A stretch of DNA of 64,000 bases, taken from NCBI GenBank assembly GCA_965198025.1, contig OZ240237.1, positions 2,542,001 to 2,606,000 of the forward strand, read 5' to 3'. The position numbers were made by a program, and so were the translations under genes. The DNA is from CAYWWM01 sp965198025 (GTDB lineage: Bacteria; Acidobacteriota; Terriglobia; 2-12-FULL-54-10). The number at the start of each line of letters is the position of its first letter. The first letter of the stretch is position 1. The notes under the pieces were generated by a model. It worked only from the letters and a program-made list of their open reading frames with translations, made no database searches and was not told the origin of the DNA. Shown one piece after another: positions 26,527-34,141 of the stretch.

Positions 26527-26969
26527 GATTTTTTCTTCCTCCGTTCCACAGCTTTCGTGGCCGGGCGCCGGGCTTTCTTTCCGGAAGCAGATGATGGAGC
26601 CGGCTTTCGTGGGTGTTTGACCACGCGGCCGCGCGAAACAGAAGAGACATCCGAGCAAGTCGTCGCGTCGGAATCGCCAGCCGGTGCTGGAAAGGGATCA
26701 GGGGACCGGACTTCTTCGAGCAGTCGGCGCAGGACGCGGTTGGCCTCGCGCCAGGTCAGCTCGCGTAGGCTCGCCACCTTGCGCCCGACGGTCTCGGCGA
26801 TGTACTGGAACTGTTCCAGACGGCAACGCTCGGGACGAGGGCGCCGGCCCGTGCCTCGCAGCCGGGAGTTCCATAGCGATTCCAGCATCTCCTCCTGACG
26901 CGGACTGATCCAGCGATGGCGAGTGAAAACCGGCACTAGACGGCTGGTGTTACTGGACGGCTTGGTCAT
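26523..26969 (-). CDS. Uncharacterised protein, weakly GemA (DUF1018)-like
   Basis: 148 residues from ATG 26969, which has the strong site GGGGAGGA; a TTG 18 bp upstream is possible. The N-terminal part (WISPRQEEMLESLWNSRL, and RLEQFQYIAETVGRKVASLRELTWREANRVLRRLLEE) is helical. It vaguely recalls the Mu GemA/DUF1018 pattern, in which a short helical domain ends in SLRDMT-like and LxxxLxxL motifs. The last 55 residues are Ser/Lys/Arg-rich and low in complexity. It overlaps the gam-like gene by 20 bp and the helix-turn-helix gene by 4 bp. The GemA resemblance is tentative. Confidence 0.6.
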   Translation of the reverse strand: MTKPSSNTSRLVPVFTRHRWISPRQEEMLESLWNSRLRGTGRRPRPERCRLEQFQYIAETVGRKVASLRELTWREANRVLRRLLEEVRSPDPFPAPAGDSDATTCSDVSSVSRGRVVKHPRKPAPSSASGKKARRPATKAVERRKKKS

Positions 26970-27726
26970 GGGATCCTCCCCGCGCAACAGATTCTGGCAA
27001 TACAGGAATTGAGTTGAGAGAACGGAGCCGCTTCTTCCTGGAGCTTGATGCGTGGGAGTCGGTTCCAGTCTGCAAGCTGCGGCGACAGTGGCCGGCAGAT
27101 TGCGGCGGCACGCTCTCGGCGGGCGATTGCCGGAGCGTGCACCAGAATTGCTCAGACTCTTCGAGACGGATCGCCGGGCAGGCCATGAGAGCGTGCGAGA
27201 CCGAGGTGCCGAAACCGCCCGAGGTAAGAAGCGTGGAACGGATGGCTTCGCGGTCGACCTCGGTGCGGGTGCGCAAGAAACGCTCGAGGCCGTGCGCCTC
27301 CAGCCATAGTCGCGCCAAGGTAGCGTCCTCGATCACTACGCTGCGCGAAAGCCGTGCGCCCAAACGGCCGAAGCTGAGCGCCACCGACTTGCGTTCCCGG
27401 GAAAGCAATTCCTTGCGGTGCGTCCAATAGAACTGCTCGACCTGGTTCTGCAAACGGTTGCGTTCCTGTGTGAGCGACCGGCTGGATTCAAGCCACTGCT
27501 GCTTCAGAACCGCAACCTTCTGCTCGAAGTCGTCGCGTAGAGCACGAAGCTGGCGGTCGACTTCTCCCAGATAGCCGAGGCGCTGGTTGACGTCGTCCCA
27601 ATCCTTGGGGTCGGGCGGAGCATGCGCACCATAGCGCCGGCGTTTGGTGCGTGTGGTCGGGCTGGATGCTGAATTTCCGGAGGGATGGTCTAGCTTGGTT
27701 TCGGGGAAAAGAGTCTTCGTGCTCAT
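26950..27726 (-). CDS. Mu Gam-like host-nuclease inhibitor / DNA-end-binding protein
   Basis: 258 residues from ATG 27726 with ribosome site GGGAGA. The core (about residues 40-190) follows the Mu Gam pattern. It has two long coiled-coil helices (DDVNQRLGYLGEVDRQLRALRDDFEQK and ESSRSLTQERNRLQNQVEQFYWTHRKEL), then a sheet KSVALSFGRLGARLSRSVVI, then LARLWLEAHGLERFLRTRTEVDREAIRS. Mu Gam binds double-strand ends and shields them from RecBCD. An Arg/Ser-rich tail of about 60 residues is extra and of unclear origin. It is the first gene of the three-gene operon opposite the repressor gene. No transposase or structural phage genes are adjacent. Confidence 0.75.
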   Translation of the reverse strand: MSTKTLFPETKLDHPSGNSASSPTTRTKRRRYGAHAPPDPKDWDDVNQRLGYLGEVDRQLRALRDDFEQKVAVLKQQWLESSRSLTQERNRLQNQVEQFYWTHRKELLSRERKSVALSFGRLGARLSRSVVIEDATLARLWLEAHGLERFLRTRTEVDREAIRSTLLTSGGFGTSVSHALMACPAIRLEESEQFWCTLRQSPAESVPPQSAGHCRRSLQTGTDSHASSSRKKRLRSLNSIPVLPESVARGGSHDQAVQ

Positions 27727-27741
27727 GGTATTCTCCCTTGA

Positions 27742-27760
27742 CCGGCCGCCGGGCGGCCGG
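27742..27760 (-). promoter_or_regulatory. Hairpin in the leader of the gam operon
   Basis: Perfect 8-bp inverted repeat CCGGCCGC / GCGGCCGG with a 3-nt loop. It lies about 15 bp upstream of the gam ATG and just before its ribosome site. No T-run follows on the minus strand, so it is not a clear terminator; it could modulate translation or RNA stability. Confidence 0.45.
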
Positions 27761-27828
27761 ATCGGCAAAGTGTTTGGCCTATGCTGGTTTCGAACCACCC
27801 GGTTGCTGTCGGGTTCCCCATAATTCGC

Positions 27829-27857
27829 TTGACTCGCGCCCTGCTAGGTGCTAGCAT
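27829..27857 (+). promoter_or_regulatory. Candidate promoter of the S24-type repressor gene
   Basis: TTGACT (27829-27834), a 17-bp spacer and TAGCAT (27852-27857). The -10 box lies inside the left palindrome (27845-27860), so a protein bound there would block this promoter, fitting autoregulation of the repressor. Confidence 0.5.
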
Positions 27858-27860
27858 CTA
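27845..27860. promoter_or_regulatory. Operator-like palindrome O1
   Basis: TAGGTGCTAGCATCTA, two 7-bp half-sites around TA with a single mismatch (TAGGTGC versus TAGATGC on the other strand). It shares the half-site TAGGTG with O2 and starts 28 bp before O2. It overlaps the -10 region of the repressor promoter. Confidence 0.6.
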
Positions 27861-27866
27861 TGTGTC

Positions 27867-27896
27867 ATCATATAGGTGTAAACACCTAGTTGTCAA
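27867..27896 (-). promoter_or_regulatory. Strong promoter of the gam operon, overlapped by operator O2
   Basis: On the minus strand a consensus -35 TTGACA (27896-27891), an 18-bp spacer and TATGAT (27872-27867). The spacer contains the whole O2 palindrome, the classical position for repression. The transcript would begin near 27860, leaving a leader of about 130 nt before the gam ATG. Confidence 0.65.
27873..27888. promoter_or_regulatory. Operator-like palindrome O2
   Basis: TAGGTGTAAACACCTA: perfect 7-bp half-sites TAGGTGT / ACACCTA around AA. It fills the spacer of the gam promoter. The likely ligand is the LexA/S24-type repressor encoded 38 bp downstream. Confidence 0.7.
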
Positions 27897-27926
27897 GTAG
27901 AAAAAGCGGCTTGGCTCGTAAGAAAA

Positions 27927-28652
27927 ATGGCCAAAGAATACTCCTTGCGAATCAAGAGGTTGCGCAAAGCGCTGGGCATGACGCAGCACGCGCTGGCACG
28001 CAGGCTGAGGGTGCTGCCGTGGGCCGTGTCGTCGTGGGAGCAGGGGCGGTGGGAGCCCTCGGGAGAGCACTACGCGCAGTTGGCGCGGCTGGCCCCGCCG
28101 AACCAGGCACGGTACTTCCTGGGAAAGCTGGGGCTCGACCGGGAGACGGTGCTGGGCAAGTTTGCGGAAGCGAGTGTTCAAGCGCCGGAAATCCGCATCT
28201 ACACGACCGAGCAATGGAAACCGGGGACCGAGGACCGGCTCCGCTTCCAGGTGCAGGTTCCGGTGCTGCGCGACGAGGCGGCTGCGGGGTCACCGCGCGA
28301 GATCAACGAACGCGACATTGACAGCTTCATCGCCGTACCGTCGAAGTTCGTGCCGAAGGGGACGGGCGCATACAGCGGCATCTACATTCGCGGGGACTCG
28401 ATGGAGCCGGTGCTGCGGGACCGCTTCATCGTGGTGGTGGACCACATGCAGCGCGATCCGTTGCGGTTGCGGGGGCGGATGGTGGCGGCCCTGGCGCAAG
28501 GAGGCGTGCTGGTGAAATGGCTGGCTCGCGAGACACGGCAAAACCGTCTGGTGCTGCGCTCGGAGAACCCGGAGTACGAGGACATCGTGATGGAATCGCC
28601 GGAGACGAACCCGATCATCGGGGACGTGGTGTTCTGGTGGGGTGTGCAATAG
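27927..28652 (+). CDS. LexA/CI-like repressor: XRE helix-turn-helix plus S24 self-cleavage domain
   Basis: 241 residues. Residues 6-55 form an XRE-type helix-turn-helix (IKRLRKALGMTQHALARRLRVLPWAVSSWEQG). The C-terminal half is an S24 (LexA-like) peptidase with nucleophile Ser158 in RGDSMEP and general base Lys197 in GGVLVKWL. A possible cleavage bond is Ala120-Gly121 in the linker (EAAAGSP), as in LexA and phage CI. The protein is therefore probably a repressor inactivated by RecA-stimulated self-cleavage after DNA damage. It is divergent from the gam operon, and the 200-bp spacer carries two matching palindromes. Control of the gam operon by this protein is inferred from that layout. Confidence 0.88.
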   Translation: MAKEYSLRIKRLRKALGMTQHALARRLRVLPWAVSSWEQGRWEPSGEHYAQLARLAPPNQARYFLGKLGLDRETVLGKFAEASVQAPEIRIYTTEQWKPGTEDRLRFQVQVPVLRDEAAAGSPREINERDIDSFIAVPSKFVPKGTGAYSGIYIRGDSMEPVLRDRFIVVVDHMQRDPLRLRGRMVAALAQGGVLVKWLARETRQNRLVLRSENPEYEDIVMESPETNPIIGDVVFWWGVQ

Positions 28653-28715
28653 CGGAGGAGGCGGAGGAAGAAGAGAGAGGAGAGCAAGGGTCACAAGGAA
28701 CAGCGAAAGCAGGCG

Positions 28716-28735
28716 AAACGCCATCGCTGGCGTTT
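28716..28735 (+). terminator. Probable terminator after the repressor gene
   Basis: Perfect 8-bp inverted repeat AAACGCCA / TGGCGTTT around the tetraloop TCGC, followed by a pyrimidine run CCCTCCTC. It is 63 bp after the repressor stop. The T-run is short, so termination efficiency is uncertain. Confidence 0.5.
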
Positions 28736-28958
28736 CCCTCCTCAGGATGCCCGACATCCAACAAACGTTCGACAGCGTTCCCACTACTGGGCGAGGGTGC
28801 TGAGGATCTCGATGGTGGTCAGCCTGGAATCGGAACGAGGTGAACGGCCGAGCGTTTCCGGCCACAGCGCCCATTTCTCAGCCACTTCCGGGACGCTTTA
28901 CAAGAGCTGTGTTGCCCGGTCCCTCCTTTCCAGCCAAAAGCCAGGATCCAGAACAAGC

Positions 28959-28983
28959 CCACGGCACGAACAGCGTGCCGTGG
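28959..28983. repeat. Dispersed palindromic intergenic repeat
   Basis: CCACGGCAC and GTGCCGTGG enclose 7 nt. The same palindrome with nearly the same flanks (CCCACGGCAC and GTGCCGTGGCTAC) recurs at 37563-37587, so this is a dispersed REP-like element. It lies at the 3' end of the minus-strand TonB receptor gene and could also act as an RNA hairpin there. Confidence 0.6.
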
Positions 28984-28993
28984 CTACCCTTCT

Positions 28994-31360
28994 TCAGAAA
29001 AACTTCGCGGCGTAACCGAATCGGACACCACGGCCGATCTCGGGAGCGAGGTCCTTGATGAAGCTGACGTGGTTGCGGTAGAGCCGGTCGGCCATGTTGA
29101 AGAGCTCGACGGAAAGGTGATGCGAGAAGTGCTGCTGCGGGATGGTGTAGGAGGCCTTCAGGTTCAGCACGGAGTAGCCGGCCGTGTTGGTTTCCGTCGA
29201 AAAGATATCAGTGCGGGAGTTGGCCATGACGAGCTCCGGCTTCACGCTCAGGCCGGCATAACGCAAGTCGAGGCCAACCCGGCCGCGGAGGGGCGGAATA
29301 CGGGGCAGCGACTCGTCGGTGTCAGTGAGCCGCGCGTCCACGGCATCGAAGGCGAGGTTGAGCCATAGGTTCTGGTGCATGCCTACATCCAGCTTGAACT
29401 CGGCGCCGAGGAAACGGGCGTCGCCCTGAGCGTACTCTGCTTCGATGAGTCCATCCACCTCGTCGCCGGTGGGGGCGAGGAACACGAAGTTGGAGAAATC
29501 GTAGAAGAAGAAATTGGCTTCGCCCCGGACGCGGTCGTGCTCCTGCCGGAGGGAGAAATCGAATCCGTTCGAGCGCTCGCGCTCGAGATCGGGGTTGCCG
29601 ATCTCGAAGGTCAGGTTGCCGACGTGGGGGCCGAAGTTATATAGCTCTTCGATGGCCGGAGCGCGGTAAGAATGGGTGTAGTTGGCGACGAAGGCGCCGC
29701 CGCGCCACAGGTCAAACCGGGCGCCGACACCGCCTGAAAAGCCGGTGAAGTCCCGCTTGGGAAGGTGAACCAGCTCCACCCCTTCCTCTTCGCCTTCATG
29801 CTCTTCTTCCTCGTGCTCTTCTTCGCCTTCGTGGTGGTGTTCCACGCGCTCAACGGGACCGACCGGAGTGTAGCGGCTGGTTTCGATGCGGCCGCCAAAC
29901 TGGACCTGTACACGCTCGAAACTGAGTTCTTCGAGAGCAAACACGGCGAAGGTGCTCTGGTCCACGGGCGGGGAGAGGGCTTCCTCGCCGACCGCCTCGT
30001 AGTTTCGGGTCGCACCCTGGAAACCGAAGCTGCCGCCGAACGGTCCGCTGCGGCCCTGCGTAAACACGCCACGATAGCTGAACATCTGGTTCTCAAAGGT
30101 TGTGCCGATCACCTGGATGTCCGGGTGGAGGGTTTCAACCTCGTCGTGATTCCAGTCGCTGTAGTTCAGGTGCAGTGCAAAGCCGTCGATCGCGCCGCCG
30201 AGATTGCGGAAGCCGCCGTAGAAGCGGGCGTTGTGGCGGCGGAACTGAAGATTCACGGCCTCGAGCTCATCGGCGTGCTCCTCCTCCCCTTCGTGTTCAT
30301 GTTCCCCTTCTTCGTGTTCTTCACCTTCGTGCTCCTCTTCTTCGTGGCCGTGGGCGTGGAGTTCGTTGGCAAAGGGGATGCCGTACCGCCCCTCATTGGC
30401 CTTGTAATCCGCGCTGAAGAAGATCCGGTCGCCGAACCAGCCGAAGCCGGCTGAACCGTTGGAGATGCGTGCCCTGGAATTCGGGACCTCGCCGAGGGGG
30501 GTGTTGTAGTCACCGATGCGCTGGCCGCCACCGCCGAACCAGACCATCCAGGGGCCCATGCCGTACTGAATGTTGGAGCTCGCCCCGGCCTGCCCGTTGT
30601 TGGAACCGAAGGCGGAAGAGATCTGGCCCGTCAGTCCCTGATGCGGCTGGCCGTGGACTTCCTGATGGGTGCTGATAGCGTTGATGACGCCGCCGACGGC
30701 ATTGCTGCCGTAGAGCAGCGTGGCCGGGCCCTTGACGACTTCGATGCGCTCGACGTTCGCGGCGTCAATCGGCTCGGAGTGGTCACCGGACTGGGAAGCG
30801 AGCGAGCCGATGCCGATGCCGTCCTGCATTACCAGAACACGGTCGCCGTCGAAACCTCGGACGACCGGGCGTGAGCTACCTGGCCCGAAGCTGCGCTTGG
30901 CGATGCCGAGCTCGCCTTCGAGAACTTCCCCAAGAGAAGTAGACATGGACTCGGACAAATCGAAGGCGTCCAGTGTGTTGACCGAGGGGATCGCTTGAAA
31001 CGTAACTTCCTCCGCGCCACTAGCCGTTACCGTGATCTGGGTCCGTAGAGGCGAGATAGCCAGCCGATGGTCCACAACGACGGCAATTCCTGCCGAGACC
31101 TCCACGAGTTGGGTGGATGAGGTCAGATTGGTCTGCGAGGCCACTACGTTGTAGGTCCCCGCCGGAACATCATCGAAACGGTAGCGCCCCTCCTCGTCGG
31201 TCTCCGCGACCAGGCCGAGCTGTACGATTCGGACCGTCGTGCGATGGGCGGGCTGGCCGTTCGGGAGCAACACCTGGCCCTCGATGGCTCCGGTGGATTG
31301 AGCAAACGCAGCAGAAATGCCAACCAGCAGAACAAGAAGAAAACAAGTGCAGGTCCTCAT
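28994..31360 (-). CDS. TonB-dependent outer-membrane receptor with His/Glu-rich loops (probable metal, ZnuD-like)
   Basis: 788 residues from ATG 31360, which follows GGAAGGAG. The signal peptide is MRTCTCFLLVLLVGISAAFAQ. Then comes a carboxypeptidase-regulatory-like domain (GAIEGQVLLPNGQPAHRTTVRI) and a plug (SLGEVLEGELGIAKRSFGPGSSRPVVRGF, then GPATLLYGSNAVGGVIN). A barrel follows, ending in the usual aromatic-terminated strand (RFGYAAKFF). Two predicted extracellular loops are extreme His/Glu repeats, at about residues 335-364 (HGHEEEEHEGEEHEEGE) and 505-527 (EHHHEGEEEHEEEEHE). Such loops in ZnuD-type receptors capture zinc or related metals. Downstream of a small His-rich membrane protein gene. 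Zinc is the likeliest substrate but is not proven. Confidence 0.88.
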   Translation of the reverse strand: MRTCTCFLLVLLVGISAAFAQSTGAIEGQVLLPNGQPAHRTTVRIVQLGLVAETDEEGRYRFDDVPAGTYNVVASQTNLTSSTQLVEVSAGIAVVVDHRLAISPLRTQITVTASGAEEVTFQAIPSVNTLDAFDLSESMSTSLGEVLEGELGIAKRSFGPGSSRPVVRGFDGDRVLVMQDGIGIGSLASQSGDHSEPIDAANVERIEVVKGPATLLYGSNAVGGVINAISTHQEVHGQPHQGLTGQISSAFGSNNGQAGASSNIQYGMGPWMVWFGGGGQRIGDYNTPLGEVPNSRARISNGSAGFGWFGDRIFFSADYKANEGRYGIPFANELHAHGHEEEEHEGEEHEEGEHEHEGEEEHADELEAVNLQFRRHNARFYGGFRNLGGAIDGFALHLNYSDWNHDEVETLHPDIQVIGTTFENQMFSYRGVFTQGRSGPFGGSFGFQGATRNYEAVGEEALSPPVDQSTFAVFALEELSFERVQVQFGGRIETSRYTPVGPVERVEHHHEGEEEHEEEEHEGEEEGVELVHLPKRDFTGFSGGVGARFDLWRGGAFVANYTHSYRAPAIEELYNFGPHVGNLTFEIGNPDLERERSNGFDFSLRQEHDRVRGEANFFFYDFSNFVFLAPTGDEVDGLIEAEYAQGDARFLGAEFKLDVGMHQNLWLNLAFDAVDARLTDTDESLPRIPPLRGRVGLDLRYAGLSVKPELVMANSRTDIFSTETNTAGYSVLNLKASYTIPQQHFSHHLSVELFNMADRLYRNHVSFIKDLAPEIGRGVRFGYAAKFF

Positions 31361-31492
31361 TAGATCGAATCTCCTTCCAAAAGTCGAAATCGCCAAAGGT
31401 GAGGCCGTTCTCTAGGAAGAATGGATGGGCACGTGGGAATGTGTACGCGAACGCAATTGCTTTCCAGAGAGCGGACGAGAGCTGAACGAAAT

Positions 31493-31888
31493 CTACAAAG
31501 GAAGGGACGAAGGAGGGCCGCGGATCAGGCGGATTGCGCCCGTGCGGTGATGCCCCGTGACAGGCAGTATTGCGACAAGCTGTTCGGTCGCGACAGGAAG
31601 AATGATGGACTGGACCGAGGCGAGCAGCGCTGGAAAGTGGTGATGATGCGAGAGGGCGCAGCCGTGGTCCGGAAGGCCGCAGTCCGGGTGAGGATCGGTC
31701 ACGGGCGTGCTCACGCTGACCGAGGCGGCGGAATGCTCATGCCCAAAATAGAGCGGCGCGAGGAGCTCGAATCCGATGTCCCAGACGAACGCGAACAGCA
31801 GTAGAGCGCCGCATCGCTGCCAGAGAAGCGGCAGAGGCTTCACGAAAGCTCTTCGGTCTTGCCGTGCGCGAAGCTGCACCAGTTTCAC
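31493..31888 (-). CDS. Small membrane protein with Cys/His-rich segment
   Basis: 131 residues if the GTG at 31888 is used. Residues about 20-45 form one hydrophobic helix (WQRCGALLLFAFVWDIGFELLAP). A periplasmic-type segment follows with HEH, DPHPDCGLPDHGCALSHHHHF, then a second weaker hydrophobic stretch. The clustered Cys and His residues suggest metal binding. It lies 132 bp upstream of the His/Glu-rich TonB receptor on the same strand, supporting a role in metal uptake or sensing. No family was recognised and the start has a poor ribosome site, so the gene call is moderate. Confidence 0.55.
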   Translation of the reverse strand: MKLVQLRARQDRRAFVKPLPLLWQRCGALLLFAFVWDIGFELLAPLYFGHEHSAASVSVSTPVTDPHPDCGLPDHGCALSHHHHFPALLASVQSIILPVATEQLVAILPVTGHHRTGAIRLIRGPPSSLPL

Positions 31889-31948
31889 CTAATCCAAAGG
31901 TTATCACAATTGGATGCAGGTGGGAGCAGGGAGTTGCCTGGGTTCCGG

Positions 31949-33946
31949 TCAGACACTCCGGCGGATTTCTTCGACGGACTGGGGGTTTTCGAGAGCCGAA
32001 AGGTCACCGGTGGGCTGGCAGAGATAAGCGGCGCGGGCAACGCGTCGCATGAGCTTGGCGTTGCGTGTCTTGGGAAGATCGCGGACAAATTTGATCTCAC
32101 GGGGCTGCAAGGGCTTGCCGAGGCTGCGAGAGACCTGCTCCTTTAATTCGGCGCGGAGCGCGTCGCTCGGCTGGCGGCCCTGCTGCAAGACGCAGAAGCA
32201 TACGACGGCCTGTCCCTTGAGCGCATCCGGCACGCCGACGCAAAGGGCCTCGGTGACGGCAGGATGCGCGACCAGGATGGACTCAACCTCGGAGGGGCCG
32301 AGACGCTTGCCGGCGACTTTGATGGTGTCGTCGGAGCGACCGAGGATGTACCACATGCCGTCGGAGTCGACTGCGGCCCAGTCGCCGTGCGTCCAGAGTC
32401 CCGGGAAACGCGACCAATAGGTCTCGAGATAGCGCTCCGGCTCGTTCCAGAAGCCGCGCGTCATGCCGATCCACGGACGGCGGATGACCAGCTCGCCGAC
32501 CTGTCCGCGCACGGAGCCGCCGGTCTCGTCTACCACGTCCGCGGCCATGCCGGGAATGGGGCCGGAAAAGGAGGTGGGCTTGAGCGGGAGCAACAGGTTG
32601 CCGCACAGAATGCCGCCGGAAATCTCGGTGCCGCCGGAGTAGTTGAGGATCGGCAGGCGGCCGTGCCCGACGACATGGAAAAACCAGTTCCAGGGGTCGG
32701 GATTCCAGGGCTCGCCGGTGGAGCTGAGGATGCGGAGTGATGAAAGATCGTGCGGCCGGACGGGGTCTTCGCCGTGCTGCATGAGCGCGCGAATGAGCGT
32801 GGGGGAGACGCCGAGCACGGTCACGCGGTGGCGCTCGACGAGGCTCCACAAGCGGTCTGAGGCGGGGTAGTCCGGCGCGCCCTCGTAGAGCACCATGGTG
32901 GCGCCGAGCAACGTCGCGCCGAAGACCAGCCAGGGTCCCATCATCCAGCCCATGTCGGTGATCCAGTAGACGTTATCGGTGGAACGGATGTCCATCGAGT
33001 GCGCCATGTCCTGCGCGGCTTTGATGGGGAAGCCGCAGTGGGTGTGGACCGCCCCCTTGGGTTCTCCGGTGGTGCCGGAGGTGTAGATCAGCATCAAGGG
33101 ATCTTCGGAATCGGTAAATTCGGCAGATTCGGTAGATTCGGTTCTTTCGGTTCTCTCGACAGATGAATTCTGCACGGATTTCACGATATTTTCCCACCAA
33201 AAATCGCGGCGCGGGGTCCACGGAACGGAACTGCCGGTGCGGCGGACAACGATGACGATTTCGACCGAGGGCGAAAGCGCGGCGGCACGGTCGGCGAGTT
33301 CCTTCATTGCAACGGTCTGGCCTCGGCGGTAGAAGCCGTCGGCGGTGAAGAGAACCTTCGCGCCCGAGGCGTTCAGGCGCGAGGAAACCGCTTCGGGGCC
33401 GTAGCCGGAAAAAAGCGGCAGAACGATGGCGCCGATGCGGGCAACGGCGAACACCGCAACGACGATCTCGGGGATCATCGGCATGAAGACCGCAACGACA
33501 TCGCCTTTCCTGACTCCGAGGCGGCGCAGCGCGGCGGCCGTGCGGCAGACTTCGGCGTGGAGTTGCGAGTAGGTGAGCGAGCGGACGGAGCCGTCCTCGC
33601 CTTCCCATCGGAGAGCGGCGTGGTTGGCGGTCGGCGTGGCGAGCCACTTGTCGAGGCAGCTTTGGACGATGTTCAGCTTGCCGCCGACGCACCAGCGCGC
33701 CCAGGGATCGCCTTGCGAGAGGTCCACGATCCGCGTATAGGGCCTAGTAAAGCGAATGTCGAGGTCTTCGATTACAGCGTCCCAGAACCAGGCGATGTCG
33801 TCCGTCGAGCGGCGCATCAACTCGTCGAAGGTTTCGATCCCGTGCGCCTGCATGAATCGGGCAAGGCGGCTCGACGCCGCCAACTCGGGCGTCGGGCGCC
33901 AGACGATTTCATCAGGCTCGGCGGGCGGGTTCCAGTGCGGGTCCAT
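31949..33946 (-). CDS. Acetyl-/acyl-CoA synthetase (AMP-forming)
   Basis: 665 residues of the ANL superfamily, closest in layout to acetyl-CoA synthetase-like enzymes. The N-terminal ACAS_N-like region (FTRPYTRIVDLSQGDPWARWCVGGKLNIVQSCLDKW) precedes the P-loop LIYTSGTTGEPKGAVHTH. Next come the A5-type NYSGGTEISGG and the A8 hinge GRSDDTIKVAGKRLGPSEVE. The C-terminal catalytic lysine is in PKTRNAKLMRR. It activates a short carboxylate with ATP and CoA. Just before the P-loop there is an odd Arg/Thr/Glu/Ser repeat (ERTERTESTESAEFTDSEDP) encoded by a DNA microrepeat. Substrate length cannot be fixed by eye. Confidence 0.9.
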   Translation of the reverse strand: MDPHWNPPAEPDEIVWRPTPELAASSRLARFMQAHGIETFDELMRRSTDDIAWFWDAVIEDLDIRFTRPYTRIVDLSQGDPWARWCVGGKLNIVQSCLDKWLATPTANHAALRWEGEDGSVRSLTYSQLHAEVCRTAAALRRLGVRKGDVVAVFMPMIPEIVVAVFAVARIGAIVLPLFSGYGPEAVSSRLNASGAKVLFTADGFYRRGQTVAMKELADRAAALSPSVEIVIVVRRTGSSVPWTPRRDFWWENIVKSVQNSSVERTERTESTESAEFTDSEDPLMLIYTSGTTGEPKGAVHTHCGFPIKAAQDMAHSMDIRSTDNVYWITDMGWMMGPWLVFGATLLGATMVLYEGAPDYPASDRLWSLVERHRVTVLGVSPTLIRALMQHGEDPVRPHDLSSLRILSSTGEPWNPDPWNWFFHVVGHGRLPILNYSGGTEISGGILCGNLLLPLKPTSFSGPIPGMAADVVDETGGSVRGQVGELVIRRPWIGMTRGFWNEPERYLETYWSRFPGLWTHGDWAAVDSDGMWYILGRSDDTIKVAGKRLGPSEVESILVAHPAVTEALCVGVPDALKGQAVVCFCVLQQGRQPSDALRAELKEQVSRSLGKPLQPREIKFVRDLPKTRNAKLMRRVARAAYLCQPTGDLSALENPQSVEEIRRSV
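33102..33159. repeat. TTCGG-type intragenic microrepeat in the acyl-CoA synthetase gene
   Basis: Tandem imperfect units of 9-10 bp around TTCGG(T/A), read on the plus strand, encode the low-complexity ERTERTESTESAEF stretch on the minus strand. The string TCGGTTCTTTCGGTTC also occurs in lpxD (54061-54094), so the same type of repeat has expanded or inserted in two coding regions. Confidence 0.6.
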
Positions 33947-34141
33947 CTGCGTGTCCGTGGACGAACTTCCGAGGACGAACTTTCAGAGACTATCATAACG
34001 GGTTGGCGGTCGTCTCAGGATGCGCTTCGCGGCACTTGCAGGCAAGAGACCGTCGCGGAGTCTCGCAGACACAAACGGAAGAAATGCTATACAATCCAAC
34101 CATCTCAATCTCTGGCTTGATTCGGGGGCAGGAGGTTTCGG

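Larger units (their letters stand above)
28653..28993. other. Intergenic region between the repressor and the TonB receptor
   Basis: About 340 bp without a supported gene. It begins with a purine-rich stretch of GGAGGA-type repeats, holds the hairpin at 28716-28735, and ends with a dispersed palindromic repeat (28959-28983) next to the receptor stop. Confidence 0.6.

Noticed and set aside
29765..30454. Hydrophobic plus-strand frame with many Phe/Leu/Val
   Set aside because: It is the reverse complement of the His/Glu-rich coding repeats of the TonB receptor and has no start signals.
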